Origin: Chiua virens | Lineage: Eukaryota > Basidiomycota > Agaricomycetes > Boletales > Boletaceae | DNA: 64,000 bases | Assembly (NCBI GenBank): GCA_019787685.1 | Contig: JAHNUO010000023.1 | Coordinates: forward strand, 372,001 to 436,000 | Direction of reading: 5' to 3' | In this document: one piece after another, positions 24,620-36,800 of the stretch | How positions within the stretch are numbered: the first letter of the stretch is position 1 | Layout of the letters: every line of letters starts with the position of its first letter | Notes under the pieces: generated by a model | Told to the model about the DNA's origin: nothing | Database searches by the model: none | Seen by the model: only the letters and a program-made list of their open reading frames with translations | Translations under genes and position numbers: made by a program

Positions 24620-25345
24620 ACACACCCTAGCACAGCTAAATCCAGTCAAACTTGAATATAAAGCCGTGTTGGTACAGTAACAGTGTGGCAGTTTCAAGTT
24701 TCAATTCAACAATCCACCACACTGGCATTATCATTGTCGTATGCTTCGAAATCCACTCAGTAGCCTCGTCTTCTCGAAGCGACCAACTCTCTGGCCACAC
24801 CACAAGTTCTTTGCAATCTGCCGTGGCACCGAGGACGAAGAAGTGGATGAACTAGGGAACATCGATAACACCCTTGACTATGATTCAGAAAATCATGATA
24901 GACCGGCCGGAAAAGGAAATCCGTCGATGTGTGGCAGAAAGCCCCATGGGCCATCATGATGGCCCCTGCGAGTACGGGAAAAACGCGCAACGCGAAGGAG
25001 TCGAGGAAACGAGTAAACTTGAAGGTGCACACATCCAGCCTATTATCATCCATAGAAGATTAGGTTATGACAGTCACTCCTTCAGGTACCGAGATGAAGA
25101 CATCGCTGCAGGCGGGGAAAGCCTGAGGTCCGAACCCAGCTAGCATGGAGTTGCCATCGATTTCCATCTCAATGACTAGGCTTGGGATACGACAGAGGCA
25201 CACATTCTCACCATAGAAACCGTGGTAATTCAGGATGAGTGCGGGTCCTAGTGACCCACATTCAAATTCGTGGATCTGATAGCTACAATGTTCACGTGGG
25301 GTTGGCGATAAGGACGTTCTGCTTCTCGAGATCGGCAACAATCAT
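24620..25345 (-). other. Coding-like remnant, unrecognised
   Basis: The minus strand reads as protein-like pieces in shifting frames: LVIEMEIDGNSMLAGFGP around 25140-25190, RFLDSFALRVFPVLAGAIMM around 24950-25020, and LVVWPESWSLREDEATEW around 24770-24830. An intron-rich gene or a decayed one could both explain this. I recognise no family. An 18-bp perfect palindrome (24948-24965) lies in the middle piece. Confidence 0.3.
24948..24965. repeat. Perfect 18-bp palindrome
   Basis: GGGCCATCATGATGGCCC reads the same on both strands. It lies in a probable decayed coding region, so chance is a fair explanation. Confidence 0.5.
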
Positions 25346-25457
25346 ACGTTCAAGTTGCGATGCACAATATGTCCATATCCCAAAAAATAGAATCAGGACG
25401 CACCCTGATGAGGCGAGTTTGCTATTTGTTCCAGGTCGTAAGATTCTCGACATTTAT

Positions 25458-25465
25458 TATAAAAA
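25458..25465 (+). promoter_or_regulatory. TATA box of acyltransferase copy 4
   Basis: TATAAAAA, 46 bp before the ATG, at the same place as the CATAAAAAC of copy 2, within an alignable upstream region. Confidence 0.5.
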
Positions 25466-25503
25466 TAGCAGCGACAATGGGACTACTAGCACCACACATT
25501 CAA

Positions 25504-27421
25504 ATGTCCGGTTTACCCAACCTACCGCCCCTTCCTTCTGAATGGACCTTTGATGCCAGTCGCAACCCCCCGGTGTATACTCGGTCTGTGTCGTATCAGT
25601 CCATTTCATATCACCGTCGAATTGATATCTCATACTTTTCAATCGTACTAGACGAATGATTGGCTCTGAGCTTTTCAAGCAAAAACGCTCCATTGGCTCT
25701 GAGGGGCAAGTATTTCTGTTCTCCTTTTCAAACACTGTAATCAGACTAAAAATATCGGTTCCGCATACCAAACAGAGCAGGTAATGCGTGTTTTGGTTTC
25801 AACTTGATCTCTTCGCTCGAGATAGCAGAGATGACAGATCGTGCTCGCCGAGCTGCGGATCAATTCCGGTAGGAATATCTCTGCGTGCATACCCATAGGG
25901 ATGGCTCATACTCCCTCGTCGCAGTTTCGTTGGTCCCATCATCGCCTGCACCACAGAGAGGGATGCTGATACTCTTCGGTGGGTATATACGCCATCCGCT
26001 GATAGGGAAGCATGGCTCGATCTTGCATTTGTCGTCGTCGAACGAGGCGCATCGCTGAACCCAACTGAGTTTGTGAAGACCCTCAACCTCACGCCACTCC
26101 CTTATACAGACGGGGCAGGCACAACGAGCTATTTCAGGGCCTACCTGCTCACGACGTCGAACGAAAGGAACGGCAATCGCAGGGAATACGGTCTGTACTT
26201 TCATGCACCTCACTCCTTCTTGGATGCAGGTCCCGCAATACACGGATTGAACTTGATGTGCGAATGGATTTCTGGCAAGGGTATGGAGGTGACGATCAGA
26301 CCCTCAGAAGAGTGGAAGAACCTTCCAGTCGACCCTATTACCGCGACAGGAGGATCAATGGAAGAATGGGAAACTTTTGGAAAAGAACTTCTGCAGTATG
26401 TCACGGAGCAGAAAGAACGGACCGCGGTAGGTTTCAATATCCCGTATCTCTTTCTTTCTCAGTTAGTCAAGTAATGACAAGTGCAATTTTATAGCCTCAT
26501 ATCAGCCTGCCACCTCCATCTCGCCCACTCGATACGTCCAAACCGCTAATCCGTTGCACTATGACCTTATCCGAGGCCGAGACGGCTGCGATCGTTGCAC
26601 AGACGAGGAAACTTGGTGTTTCCGTGACCGCATTATTCTATGCTGCAAGCGTATTGGCGCAGTACAAGATGAATCCCATCGTTGAAGCGGGAAACGAGGT
26701 CGATTTCGCTTACGATCTGACAACGTAAGTGACAATTCTCTTGGATATTCGTATGTTTCGAGCATGTTCTTTAGTGTCTCTCTTGAACCTTGGACGAAAC
26801 CACCCGTTGACCCGAGGAAACACTTCGTATCGTACAGTACTACGATCACACTACGCTTCTCGATGGCTAAGTCGCTGAGTGAACCGACCGAGAAGGGAAG
26901 ACTGATCATGACGGCAAAAGAAGTGCAAGCACGACTTGACAAGTATCTAGCCAATCCTTGTCTCCCTCAACTGTCAGCCGTGACTGCAACCATGCCACCC
27001 AGCGAGGTAGAGACAGCTCGGAGGCAGAAGAATCCATGGCAATGTAGGGTGGTGAACTTGGGCGTATTGGAAAGGAGGATGAAGACGGATTACGGGGCGA
27101 TCGCGGTCGAGAGCGTCAGCTTCGGCACCCGACGGGGAACGTTGGTGTAAGGCGTTTGACCACCGCTCTCCCCGCTTCTCGCTGTCTTACTCGCTTTTTT
27201 CTTCACGCCAGAGGGATTCATGTGTGGACGATGCGCTCCAAGTTACAATTTCTGATCCAGGTGGGTTATCGTAATGCTATTGTTGCACACTCTACAACCG
27301 TTCGAACTTGTCGTGACATCAGGGTGCCGCCGCATTTGGAGAGGAATGCTTGAAAACGGTATTACAGGAGATGGTGAGGATTGGGTCGCTCATTGCGGAC
27401 AAATCACTCGGGAAACTCTGA
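25504..27421 (+). CDS. HXXXD acyltransferase, copy 4
   Basis: Intact, 492 residues. Exons: 25504-25583, 25652-25705, 25776-25868, 25925-26426, 26495-26724, 26775-27146, 27212-27260, 27323-27421, the same lengths as copy 2 throughout. The HXXXD motif is HSFLD. Intron 2 again starts with GC (GCAAGT at 25706); intron 5 starts with GTAAGT. Exon 6 is almost identical to that of copy 2, with one visible residue difference (ETARRQK against EIARRQK), while exons 1-4 differ more. That pattern is what local gene conversion would leave. Upstream it shares a promoter segment with copy 2. Reaction and substrate are unknown, as for the other copies; it is probably functional. Confidence 0.8.
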
Positions 27422-28009
27422 ATTTACTTTGCCGTCGAGGTAATCATTGATGTACGAAGTAGAGTGGCGTGAGTAATACTAAATACGATACCGAGGTTGT
27501 TCCCTCGCTACTTAGTGTATGTATCCGGTTCGAGTCTGGAAAAACATCCGATCTTGGACCACCTCATCGTTACCCCGTACAAAAGATGTGTCATGAGTGA
27601 ATGCAGCAGTCACTCTTCACCTTATACTTGGGGAGCATTTGACCCGGAGCATGGAGACCACTGCCGTGTTCCCGAGTCAGTGGCTCGGAGTGTTTCTTTG
27701 AAATTCATTCATTCATTTTCTTTTCTCTCTTTTCTTTGTTACATAGTATACATACAATCTTAACTCTACGGGAATGTCGTACGACGGCTTTCAGACGTGC
27801 CCTTTGCGCCACTTCGTAATGCCCTATGCAACTTGAAGAGCGTTTCGAAATTCGCAAGTTTCACATGTTCAATGCTCTACGCGCGCACAGCCACCTACAA
27901 CCCCACAGCAATCTCAGGCTGCGTCATCAATCATTGCAAGTTTCCAATTTCGAACTTGACTTGCATCACAACCATCAGGCTTGTAATGATTTACTCTCTT
28001 TAGCATTAC
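27422..28009. other. Intergenic, no gene seen
   Basis: 3' flank of copy 4, then AT-rich sequence with short unrelated frames. Nothing recognisable. Confidence 0.45.
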
Positions 28010-29440
28010 GAGACTCCGCAGGACGTGTATGCCAGGCATCTCTGCTCGCGCCGTGGAGTTCCCTTATGCCTGAATTGAAGGTTGTCCCCTAACAAGGCTG
28101 TTTTGAAGTCCTCTTCAACATTAACCCTCGATCATGTCCTGCATCGAGACAGGCAGCTACCCAGAAATTTCTAGCCGATCTCGCTCAACGAAGTGGATAT
28201 TGCAACGTATCTTGGTGCGGAGGCGACTAGAAAGGTTGTCCAGTCGACCTCCGTCACAACAGTGGAAATCAGTCCTGAAGGACAACCGTACGTCTTTTAA
28301 ATCGAAAATCTTACACGATTGATATAATCATAATTCGAGCACAATCATTTCATATTGTAGATCCAAATACAAGTTCACTTTCTCGTCCAGCGAAGGCACC
28401 TTGCTCATCCTTCCAGAGAGTGCCGACCAACGTTCACTCCGCCGACGGTTCCGCGTATTCGCGAAATATGCGATGCAGCATGCGGTTGAATGGTAGAGGT
28501 TCGTCGAGGAAGATTTGGAAGAGATCATCTCCAATGACGCCCTTCACCTGATCACGGGATTCTACAAGGCACGCTCATGGGTTTTGGCTGCATTCAGAGC
28601 AACTGAAGGTTCCACAGACATCCCCGCCGAGTTCAAAGCCACGCAGCCGGAGGCTGAGGCTGAGGCTGAGGGAACAACCATTGTTCAGGGCTACAACTGG
28701 AGTACTGCGCATCACTCGGAAAGCCGCGTTGGTCCCAAAAATTATAACGAAATGCCAACCAGGCACTGGCAGTGTTTATCAGTAGGTTCAAACTTGCTGT
28801 CAGGGATGAACCGGTGGGTAGGAGAAAGATTATGGTCAAGACAGCCGACCCTTCTTTGGAGCCATGTCGTGAAGAGTATTCAGACATCATTGATTTTCCA
28901 GGACCTAAGCAGCAAATCGAGCGAGTCAACGCATTCCAGCTCCGGCGGCTCGAGCTCAATGACTCGGGTATCGGTCCAGCACATGCCCCAAATTTCACAA
29001 GTTTGTCGCCGTAAAGCATACCTATGCGAGAACTGACATCAGTCAGCCATTCCACCCAGCCGATATCATCGATCGATATTTAGAACTCCAGCAGGTTCTT
29101 ATCATGTTTCGAGCTCAAGGAACCCTCCGCGACTGTTGCCATCATGCATGATAGCCGAGGGACTAGACTTCTGAAAAGCGTAAGTCTCCACATCAGGATG
29201 GAGCACACCCACTGGCAGTCTATATGCAGCGAGCAGTACTGTGTCCGCCCAGATCCGCTCATTTTTCTGCATCCCATTACCACCAGACATGTCCCCTTTG
29301 GATGACGAAATTGATTCAGATTCTTCGGATGAAGTATTATGAGGTGTATTCGAAGGCTTCAGTTCCACCCCTAATCTGCACATACATATATTAGGACCCC
29401 CAAATTTCCCCGTCTAAGCATCAAACAGTCACCACCGAGT
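28010..29440 (+). pseudogene. Decayed copy of the unknown gene at 38.2 kb
   Basis: Aligns along its length with 38230-39920. Early on, GTATGCCAGGCATCTC stands for GTATACGCCAGAAATCTC. The central part keeps a readable frame (28515-28740, ITGFYKARSWVLAAFRATEG against ITGFYKARSWALVAFGETEG). The end keeps the acidic Asp/Ser stretch near 29310-29330. A deletion and a TAA near 28090 remove the conserved IGDVGY section, a TAG interrupts near 28495, and later exons are frameshifted. An Ala-Glu triplet repeat (EAEAEAEG) has grown near 28655. Non-functional. Confidence 0.8.
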
Positions 29441-30115
29441 CTTCTTACAGTGAGTCGCATGGTGTCTTTCAAACTCTCAATTACTTGTATGTCGACGATA
29501 TTGTGTATAGAGTGAAGTTGACTTGCTACTACATGTTCCTTTTTGTAATCTGTCTGAATTGCATTCGCGTTCGGCGGGTTAGTCACCGGACTAGGTCACA
29601 TGGACCATGTACCATGACATGCGTCAATGTTCATCCTACGATGAGTACGCATTCTGAAATATGACAGTGAGCGCTGAGCCTATCACCATTGAGTGTCACC
29701 TTGCTTATGTAAACGAAGTAAATTAGGAGCCGAAGAGCGAACTTGAAGCGAACTTGAACTAGGTAGTGAACTACATAAGTATTCAATCACTTGTTCGGTC
29801 ATTCATCCCGGGCTCGGCAGTCTACTAGTATGTATGCTTGAATGCAAGGCTGAAGGTTGGGATTGATGCAGATGATAGAGAAAGTTACAGTTACCTTTAT
29901 ACGTTCTTCGAGATCTTAATCATCTGTAGAAGTGGATGGCAATGCATATTGCAGAACGCTCCAGTTGAGTACAGACTTCCCATCAAACCACTTTCGGTTA
30001 GCCTACCGCTATGCTCATCAGCCGCATCAGAACGTTCAAGGAGCCGATTTTGACTCATCTTAGTATATCTAAGGACAACAGCGGTAATGGTTGTATTACC
30101 AACACCTCGCCCGAG
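29441..30115. other. Intergenic, no gene seen
   Basis: No coding sequence recognised. The last 100 bp are upstream of acyltransferase copy 5 and do not resemble the shared promoter of copies 2 and 4. Confidence 0.4.
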
Positions 30116-32055
30116 ATGTCTCCTCCCCTTCCACCCCTTCCATCAGAATGGGTCTTCGACACCAGTCGCAACCCCCCCGCGTATATTCGGTCAGTCTCGC
30201 AACGCCCATATCGTATCACCGTCGGACTGATCCCGTATACCTTTTGCTTTCACTAGACCTCTGGTTGGCTCCGAACTTGTCATGCAACAACACTCAAACA
30301 GCTCTAATGGGCAAGTGCTGATTTTCTCTCCGCCACTATATCAAAACTGAACACAATTTCGTATTCGTAAATTAAACAGAGCAGGTGAAAGCTGCATTGG
30401 TCTGAACCTAGCCTCTTCGCTCGGGATAGAGGAGATGAGGGATCGTGCTCGCCGAGCTGTGGATAAACTCCGGTAGGAATGTTCATAGCACACCACCTTT
30501 TTCGTATGCATACGGGATGACTCACCCTTTCTCGTAGCTTTGTTTGTCCCATCATCGCATGCACCATAGAAAAGGATGCTGAAACTCTCCGATGGGTATA
30601 TACGCCTTCAGCTGATAGGGAAGCATGGCTTGATCTCGCATTTGCCGTCGAAGACCGAGGAGCATTATTGAACTCATCCGGGTTTGTGTCGGCCATATGT
30701 TTGACGCGACTCCCCCACGCAGACAGAACAGGCACTACTGCTACTTATTTCAGGGTCTACCTGCTCACGACCTCAGATCAGAGGGACAATAATAGCAAGG
30801 AATACGGTCTGTATTTTCATGCACCTCACTCCATCCTGGATGCGGGTCCTGCACTGCATGGGCTGAACTTACTATGCGGATGGATGTCCGGAAAGGGTAT
30901 GGAGGTCACGATCAGACCCTCAGAGGAGTGGAAAAATCTTCCAGTCGATCAGATCACGGCGACAGGAGGACCAATGAAAGAATGGGAAACATCTGGAACA
31001 GAACTTCTGCAGTATGTCGCCGAGCAAAGGGAACGGACCGTGGTAGGTTTCAATCTGAGTCTTGTCGTGCTTTTATTCTCTCTTTGCTAGCGAGATCCAT
31101 GACACGTATCATCCTCTAGCCTTATATAAACCTGGCGCCTCCATCTCGCCCACTGGATATGTCTGACCTGCCATTCCGTCGTGCCATGACCTTATCCGAG
31201 GCGGAAACAGCTGCGATCGTTGCGCAGACGAAGAAGCTGGGAGTCTCCGTCACGGCGCTATTCTACGCTGCAAATATATTGGCACAGCATAAGATGAATC
31301 CGAACGCCGAAGCTGGGAACGAGGTCGATTTCGCGTATGAAGTGACAACGCAAGTGATATTTCCCCTGGATGCTTGTATCTTGTCAAAGTTCTTTCTGAC
31401 TTGAATCTTCAGTATCTCTCTGGAACGTTACGCGAAACCGCCGGTTGACCCCAGGAAACATGTCATATCGTTCAGCACTGCGATCCCACTGCGCTTCTCG
31501 ATGGCTCAGGCATTGATTGAACCTACCGAGAAAGGAAGATTGATCAAGACGGCCAAAGCGGTGCAAGAGCGATATGACAAATATCTGGCTAATCCCTGTC
31601 TCCCCCAACTGCTAGCCGTGCCGGCCAGCAAGGAACGGTCTGAGACGATCCAAACGGTGAAAAACCCTTGGCGTTGTCGGATGATCAATTTGGGCGTGGT
31701 GGAAAAGAGGGTGAAGCCAGATCATGGGGCGATAACTGTTGAGGGTATCGATTTTAGCACTCGACGAGGAACTTTGGTGTAAGGCGCTTTATTATTGAAT
31801 CTCCTGTCGCTTACTGTCTTTGACTTATTTTCTGTTCATTCCACAGAGCTATTCATATGTGGACGATGCACTCCAAGTTGCACTTTCTAGTTCAGGTGAG
31901 TTATCCTCGTGTATCGCTGTGTTACTGTACGCAGTCACAACCTGTTGTGACATCAGGGTGCCGCTGCTTGGGGAGAAGAATGCTTGAAAATGGTATTGGA
32001 AGAGACCATGAGGATCGGGTTGCTCGTCATGGACAAACCCTTCGGAAAACTCTGA
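30116..32055 (+). CDS. HXXXD acyltransferase, copy 5
   Basis: Intact, 489 residues, 8 exons: 30116-30189, 30257-30310, 30380-30472, 30538-31042, 31120-31349, 31413-31778, 31847-31895, 31957-32055. HXXXD motif HSILD in YFHAPHSILDAGPALHGL. Two introns have GC donors: intron 2 (GCAAGT at 30311), as in every copy, and intron 5 (GCAAGT at 31350), where copies 2 and 4 have GTAAGT. It differs more from copies 2 and 4 than these do from each other, and resembles copy 1 in exon 4 (RVYLLTTSDQRD against RVYLLTTSNQRD). It is likely enzymatic and cytosolic, with unknown substrate. Downstream, convergent, is a membrane protein gene. Confidence 0.8.
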
Positions 32056-32593
32056 GTTTGACTTCAGCTTCGGAAGTTCGGAACCTCGATGTACTAGTAA
32101 AGTGGAGCACCTGTGGTCGTGGGTAGGCACGAGACTCCGGTTTCAAAGACATGTGCTTGAGATTCGAGACACGGAGACGAGCTGGAGGGGGAAAGCGTCT
32201 GGGGATCCGGAACATTGACAATTATGTACGATTACTCGAGGACAGGCGAATGCCCGCTTCCAGTTGCGCATTTTATTGTTGTAGTCTTCACAATCAGCTG
32301 CATCGCAATTCAACATTATTACGCACCTTTTATCGTCTGAGTGCTCGACGATACGGCGCGGAAGTTGTGGCCCACTTCTTTCCAGCAGTCTGCAAGAAGT
32401 TCTCCTTCGGTAATCAATCAAGTGCAAGACCAAGGTGTAGAAGGAACTAAATGCGGACCATGGCAGAGATATGTACAATGTATATGTACAACATAGAAGA
32501 TAAGGACTCGGATGCACTGACTGCCAGTGAACCAGCCTTCAATACACTCATCGAGGTAGTGCAAAGAACTTAACCGAGCTGGTCCATGCGGCC

Positions 32594-33830
32594 TCACTCG
32601 TAATATTCAGGTGGCGCCGCGGACTGTAGTCCAGGAGGATTCTGACCTTGAAGCTCCGAGTCGAGAATACGAGCAACTCCATCCCGCAGCTGTCCAACTT
32701 GATCGAGAATTTGGGCAGCACTAGGGGATAAGCATCACCGCTTGATGAAGGCATGGGAGTAGCATTATCCCCCGAGTCAGCGCTGGAGGACAAGTGAGTG
32801 GAGATTGGGGGGTTTACAGGTTGCGATGTTGTACTTCCATGGGACTGTCAACGAGGTTGGATTAGTCTTGAAGGGAAGCAGTTAGCAAAAAAAGACAGTA
32901 TTCCCACCTCGGTAAGTATGGACACTTCACAAACTTGAGTGGAACTGCCTTTTAAAGATGTCGGGACAGGCGGCGCTACATCGGTTGGAAAAGGTGATGT
33001 TAACACAACTTGCCCCGACAGACTCCCTCGGTGTTCTCTACGTCTCCAGCAACATAAAAGGGAGACAATCACGGTCACAAGGGCCACAACCCCTCCTACT
33101 GCACTACTAATGATAGTGGCATTAGTTTCTCTTGAGGCCGTTCCTTGAGTTTCCGTTGTTGATGATGCCAGCGGACTCGGTGACAGTGGTTAGAGTAGAC
33201 TGTAAGGTAGAAGATGCCGATACGAGATCTGGATCTGTGCTAATTGGACCATGAGAGTGACTTTCTGCGTGAGAGAACAAACGACATACGTATAAACCCA
33301 GTAGTCAAACACCAACGCTAGGGTGTCATTCCCGTAAATAGGTTGGACCCTCATGCTGTGCGCGCCGAAAGGGATAGACTCATTGACATAAACCAGAACA
33401 TTGTGTTGATAATCGGTACTTGACGTTGGAGAGTGTATAATTGGTGTACCGATAGACTTCTCGTCCATAAAATTCAGCTCCGTGGCGTAGGTAAGGGAAT
33501 CCGCGATGGTATTTGTTAAAATGAAGTATATGTAGAGAGCACTGTCTGTAGCGACGCTCAAAAATAAAGGGTTGTGATCGAAGAGTGAAGAACCTGCCTG
33601 TAAAAACGAATTCGAGTGATTGATAAATTCCTGATCCCGGACGATGACTGGTATCGTGCCATGTACCGTTGGATATTCCAGTTTAATGTGGCGGGTAAGT
33701 ATTGGGGTACCACAGTGCTGACTGAAACAGCGTCGTCAACAGTCACATTCTAGACAGTAGCAAAGGTGAAGCAAGAGAACAAAAAGTAGTAAGTAAACAC
33801 ACCGACACTGTGACATGGTACATGTGCGCA
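32594..33830 (-). CDS. Single-pass membrane protein of Agaricomycete type
   Basis: Architecture of a common basidiomycete surface-protein family: extracellular beta-rich domain, Ser/Thr-rich stalk, one membrane helix, and a cytoplasmic tail ending in PPEYYE. Seen here: SVATDSALYIYFILTN, SSTDYQHNVLVYVNES and LALVFDYWVYT for the ectodomain; then SSAVGGVVALVTVIVSLLCC followed by WRRREHR, a helix with positive-inside flank. The tail ends PPEYYE at a TGA (32594-32596). Function in the family is unknown. Exons are only partly resolved: the N-terminal NVTVDDAVSV is in another frame from the ectodomain, and a one-base shift seems to separate the tail's SSSGDAYP from SAAQILDQVGQLRD. No signal peptide could be joined. 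It may be intact with introns I misplaced, or recently broken. The WD40-TPR-HET gene ends 2 bp from my start estimate on the same strand, so the start is doubtful. Confidence 0.5.
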
Positions 33831-33831
33831 T

Positions 33832-36800
33832 TCACAAGATCTCTACCACCTCCGCGCGAATCTCCTTCAAGCAAGTCACTTGAGCAGTGACAATAACCTT
33901 ATTTTCAGTAACAACCCTCTTGAATTCGCTACATGGCTGGCGTGCGAGTATCAGCGCATGGAAGGGCTGCCCCAGGCGCGCGACGAGTTGCAACGCCCGG
34001 TGGTACTTGTCCAATGGCGCTGGTGAGACCCCATTAAATGCCACGGAGTGTCCGCTTCCAAAGTTGACATCCATGACTTCATCACCGTCATAAGAGTTGT
34101 CAACAGGTCCTGTCTCGTGCCCAAAGTCTCGGTGGACTTCGTCATGCGAACCCCGGATTTCAGGAATCCATGGATGTACAATCACGAGATCCCGCATCTT
34201 GGTCAGTGGGAGCGATTCCGCTGCCATGAATTCCACCTCGCCTAGCCCAAACACTTGTGCACGATAAATCTGAACGTCCTGACGCGACCTTGCGAGAGAC
34301 TTGATAGGGAATACAATACATGGGAGGCGAAGACGGCGATTGTTGAATTGTAATGGTCCTAGACCAATGATCTGGTCGTAGATCGCAAGAATGTGACCTT
34401 CCGGGAATGTCAGCCGTAAGTCTGCGATCCGCCTCTCCATATCCTCCTGCGTGATGGGGCCTATAGTGCATGGTGGTTGGCTGTAGACAGCGAGGGAGAC
34501 AGGGAGACAGCTGTTAAACGAGGACGGAGTTCCGCTCCATGCGAGTACGGTCACGTCGCGTGAGCGATCGACGATTTCCTGCAGTAGGTTGCCAAGAGCA
34601 TCCTTCCTTTCCCCATATTTAGGGTATATATCGCTCCGGAAGATGCCCCTCAGACAGTATGCTTCGTCTTCCTCCTCTTTTGCTTTTCGTCCCGAAGCTA
34701 AACGAAGCCTCTCGCGCACCGTCAAGTGATCCGGACTAAATGTGACGATGTTTCCGCGAGAAATGTCCATCAAGTTCGAGAGTTCGTCTATGATTACACT
34801 GGATTCCTTATGATTTGCATGCGTATCCCCAAGGTACGGATTCCATTCGCAATCGTAAAAGCGGATGACTTTCGGTGCAAGCAACTCTTGGAGAGTCCAG
34901 CATCGCGTCATCCAACGGCTACTTGTGAGGGCTTTTGTGCCCGGTTTCACGTCTGCAAGCACCACCAGTGTCGCCGCAGAATTTTGATACCATTGGTACA
35001 TGAGCATGAGGGATTCGTTAATAACTGATTCCGGCCCCTCCTTGTTGATGCAACATGTGTCCGACCAGGCCCAGGTGTGACCAAGGCTGCGCACTTCTTC
35101 GCAGAATTTGCGCAACTTGGCGTTCATCGGACAGGCTGATACGTCCAGATCCCACACAGATCCAGTCGAGGTAACGTCCTGGTAAGAAGGTTCTTTCCCG
35201 TCTGGATCCCATACATGGGAAAGCGTCACATATGCGAAATATTGTGCAACTATAGGCGCGATCTGCGCACAATCTGACTTTCTCGTCACAGAAGAAAGGA
35301 GCTTTCCGTAAGCCGGGCTCTGTTTGAAAATATCGACTGCTCGTTCTTTCATATCACAAAGGCGACCAGTCGTAATGTCGATGAGGACGAAAGGGCAAGT
35401 TTTGGAGGTCTTCCGTACTTCTTCACTAATGATTGCATTTGTTTGGTCGGGTGAAACATAGTTGTGACGTATTCCTGCAGTAAAGGTTGTACGTATCCTT
35501 TCGACTAGCACCCGAAAGACTCACGACGAATATCTGGATGGTGGGAGCTCTCGATAGTGGAGAGAAAATCCCTGTATGTCTTAACTGCCTCGTCGTACCA
35601 CTGAGCACTGTGAAGTGCAGCACGTTTGCTCTCGTATCCCCATGGAGATAACGGATCAATTGCAATTGCCTGTGCAGATTGTCGTGTACCATTCGAAAGT
35701 GGAGGGTGTGTGCTCATACCTTATCTGCATCACACAGAGCATCGTCCCACGATTCGACCGTAATGTGTACCCTGCTCCGTTTGATAAGAAGACGTGCAGG
35801 ATCTGAGGGATCGAGGGATAAAGCCGTTGTGTATTGTGCGATTGCCTCTTCAAATTGAGTAGACTCGAACGCAAGACGACCAAAGTGTTCGCATAGTGCG
35901 ACACATTTCTTGCTGAACTCTGTAATGAAGGTTCATCAACATATCATTTAACTAGTAGTCTGAACTGACCCATGACCCAGTCTGTAGTGACCCAGTTCGC
36001 TCTAGTTTCCGAACTGATTTTTCTCATCTTTGCAAAAATTTCTGCAGCCGCCTTCATGTACCCAGCATCATATAGGGTTTCGCACACACGCCTCAGCGCC
36101 GGAATATCCATTAGGTCAAACGGCTTCCCAAATATCTTCAGCAGAGCGTTAACATATATCATAAGTAGCTGGATCAAGACATACGAGTGAGATCGTTGCG
36201 AGGTGAGAGCATCTATGAGGAGCAAGGAGGGATGCACGTTTGAACGTCTCTATTGCGGGTTCATAGGATGCCATGCCCAAGTACATGCTTGCGAGAACCT
36301 ACAAACGTATATCAACGGATGTTTCAGTAAGTCATTACCAGTTTATTGGCGTGCCTGAGTACAGCAGTAGGTCAAGTAGTCGTCCTTGCGAGGGATCAGA
36401 TCGCGCACGCGGAATATCGCGTCCTCGTGTCTTCCTGAGACGTACAACAGGAGGGACTGGGTGAAAGAAGGCTCAAATGCTTGCAAAGATTGACCAGTAC
36501 CAGGACACACCTTGATGAGCAGAAGAAATACGTTATCGGCGCGATCACAGTCGCGGAATGCTAGATCGAATTCCCACAACGCCGCTTCTCGTCTATCTTG
36601 ACCGAGGTATGCAAGTGCAAGGGCGATATGACCAATAGGTGATGGTTGAATTTTCAAGGACTGCAGTACTCTACTTAGACACAAAAGAAAACAAGCAGAT
36701 GGACAACTTACTTTTGTGGCATCCTCGATCGTTCCAAACCATTGTTTTAAATGAGCTCGTATCAATGCACGATTAGCAAATGCATGGTGGCTAGGATATC

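Noticed and set aside
27524..27545. B-box-like GGTTCGAGTC suggesting a tRNA
   Set aside because: No T-stem pairing, A box or acceptor stem around it.
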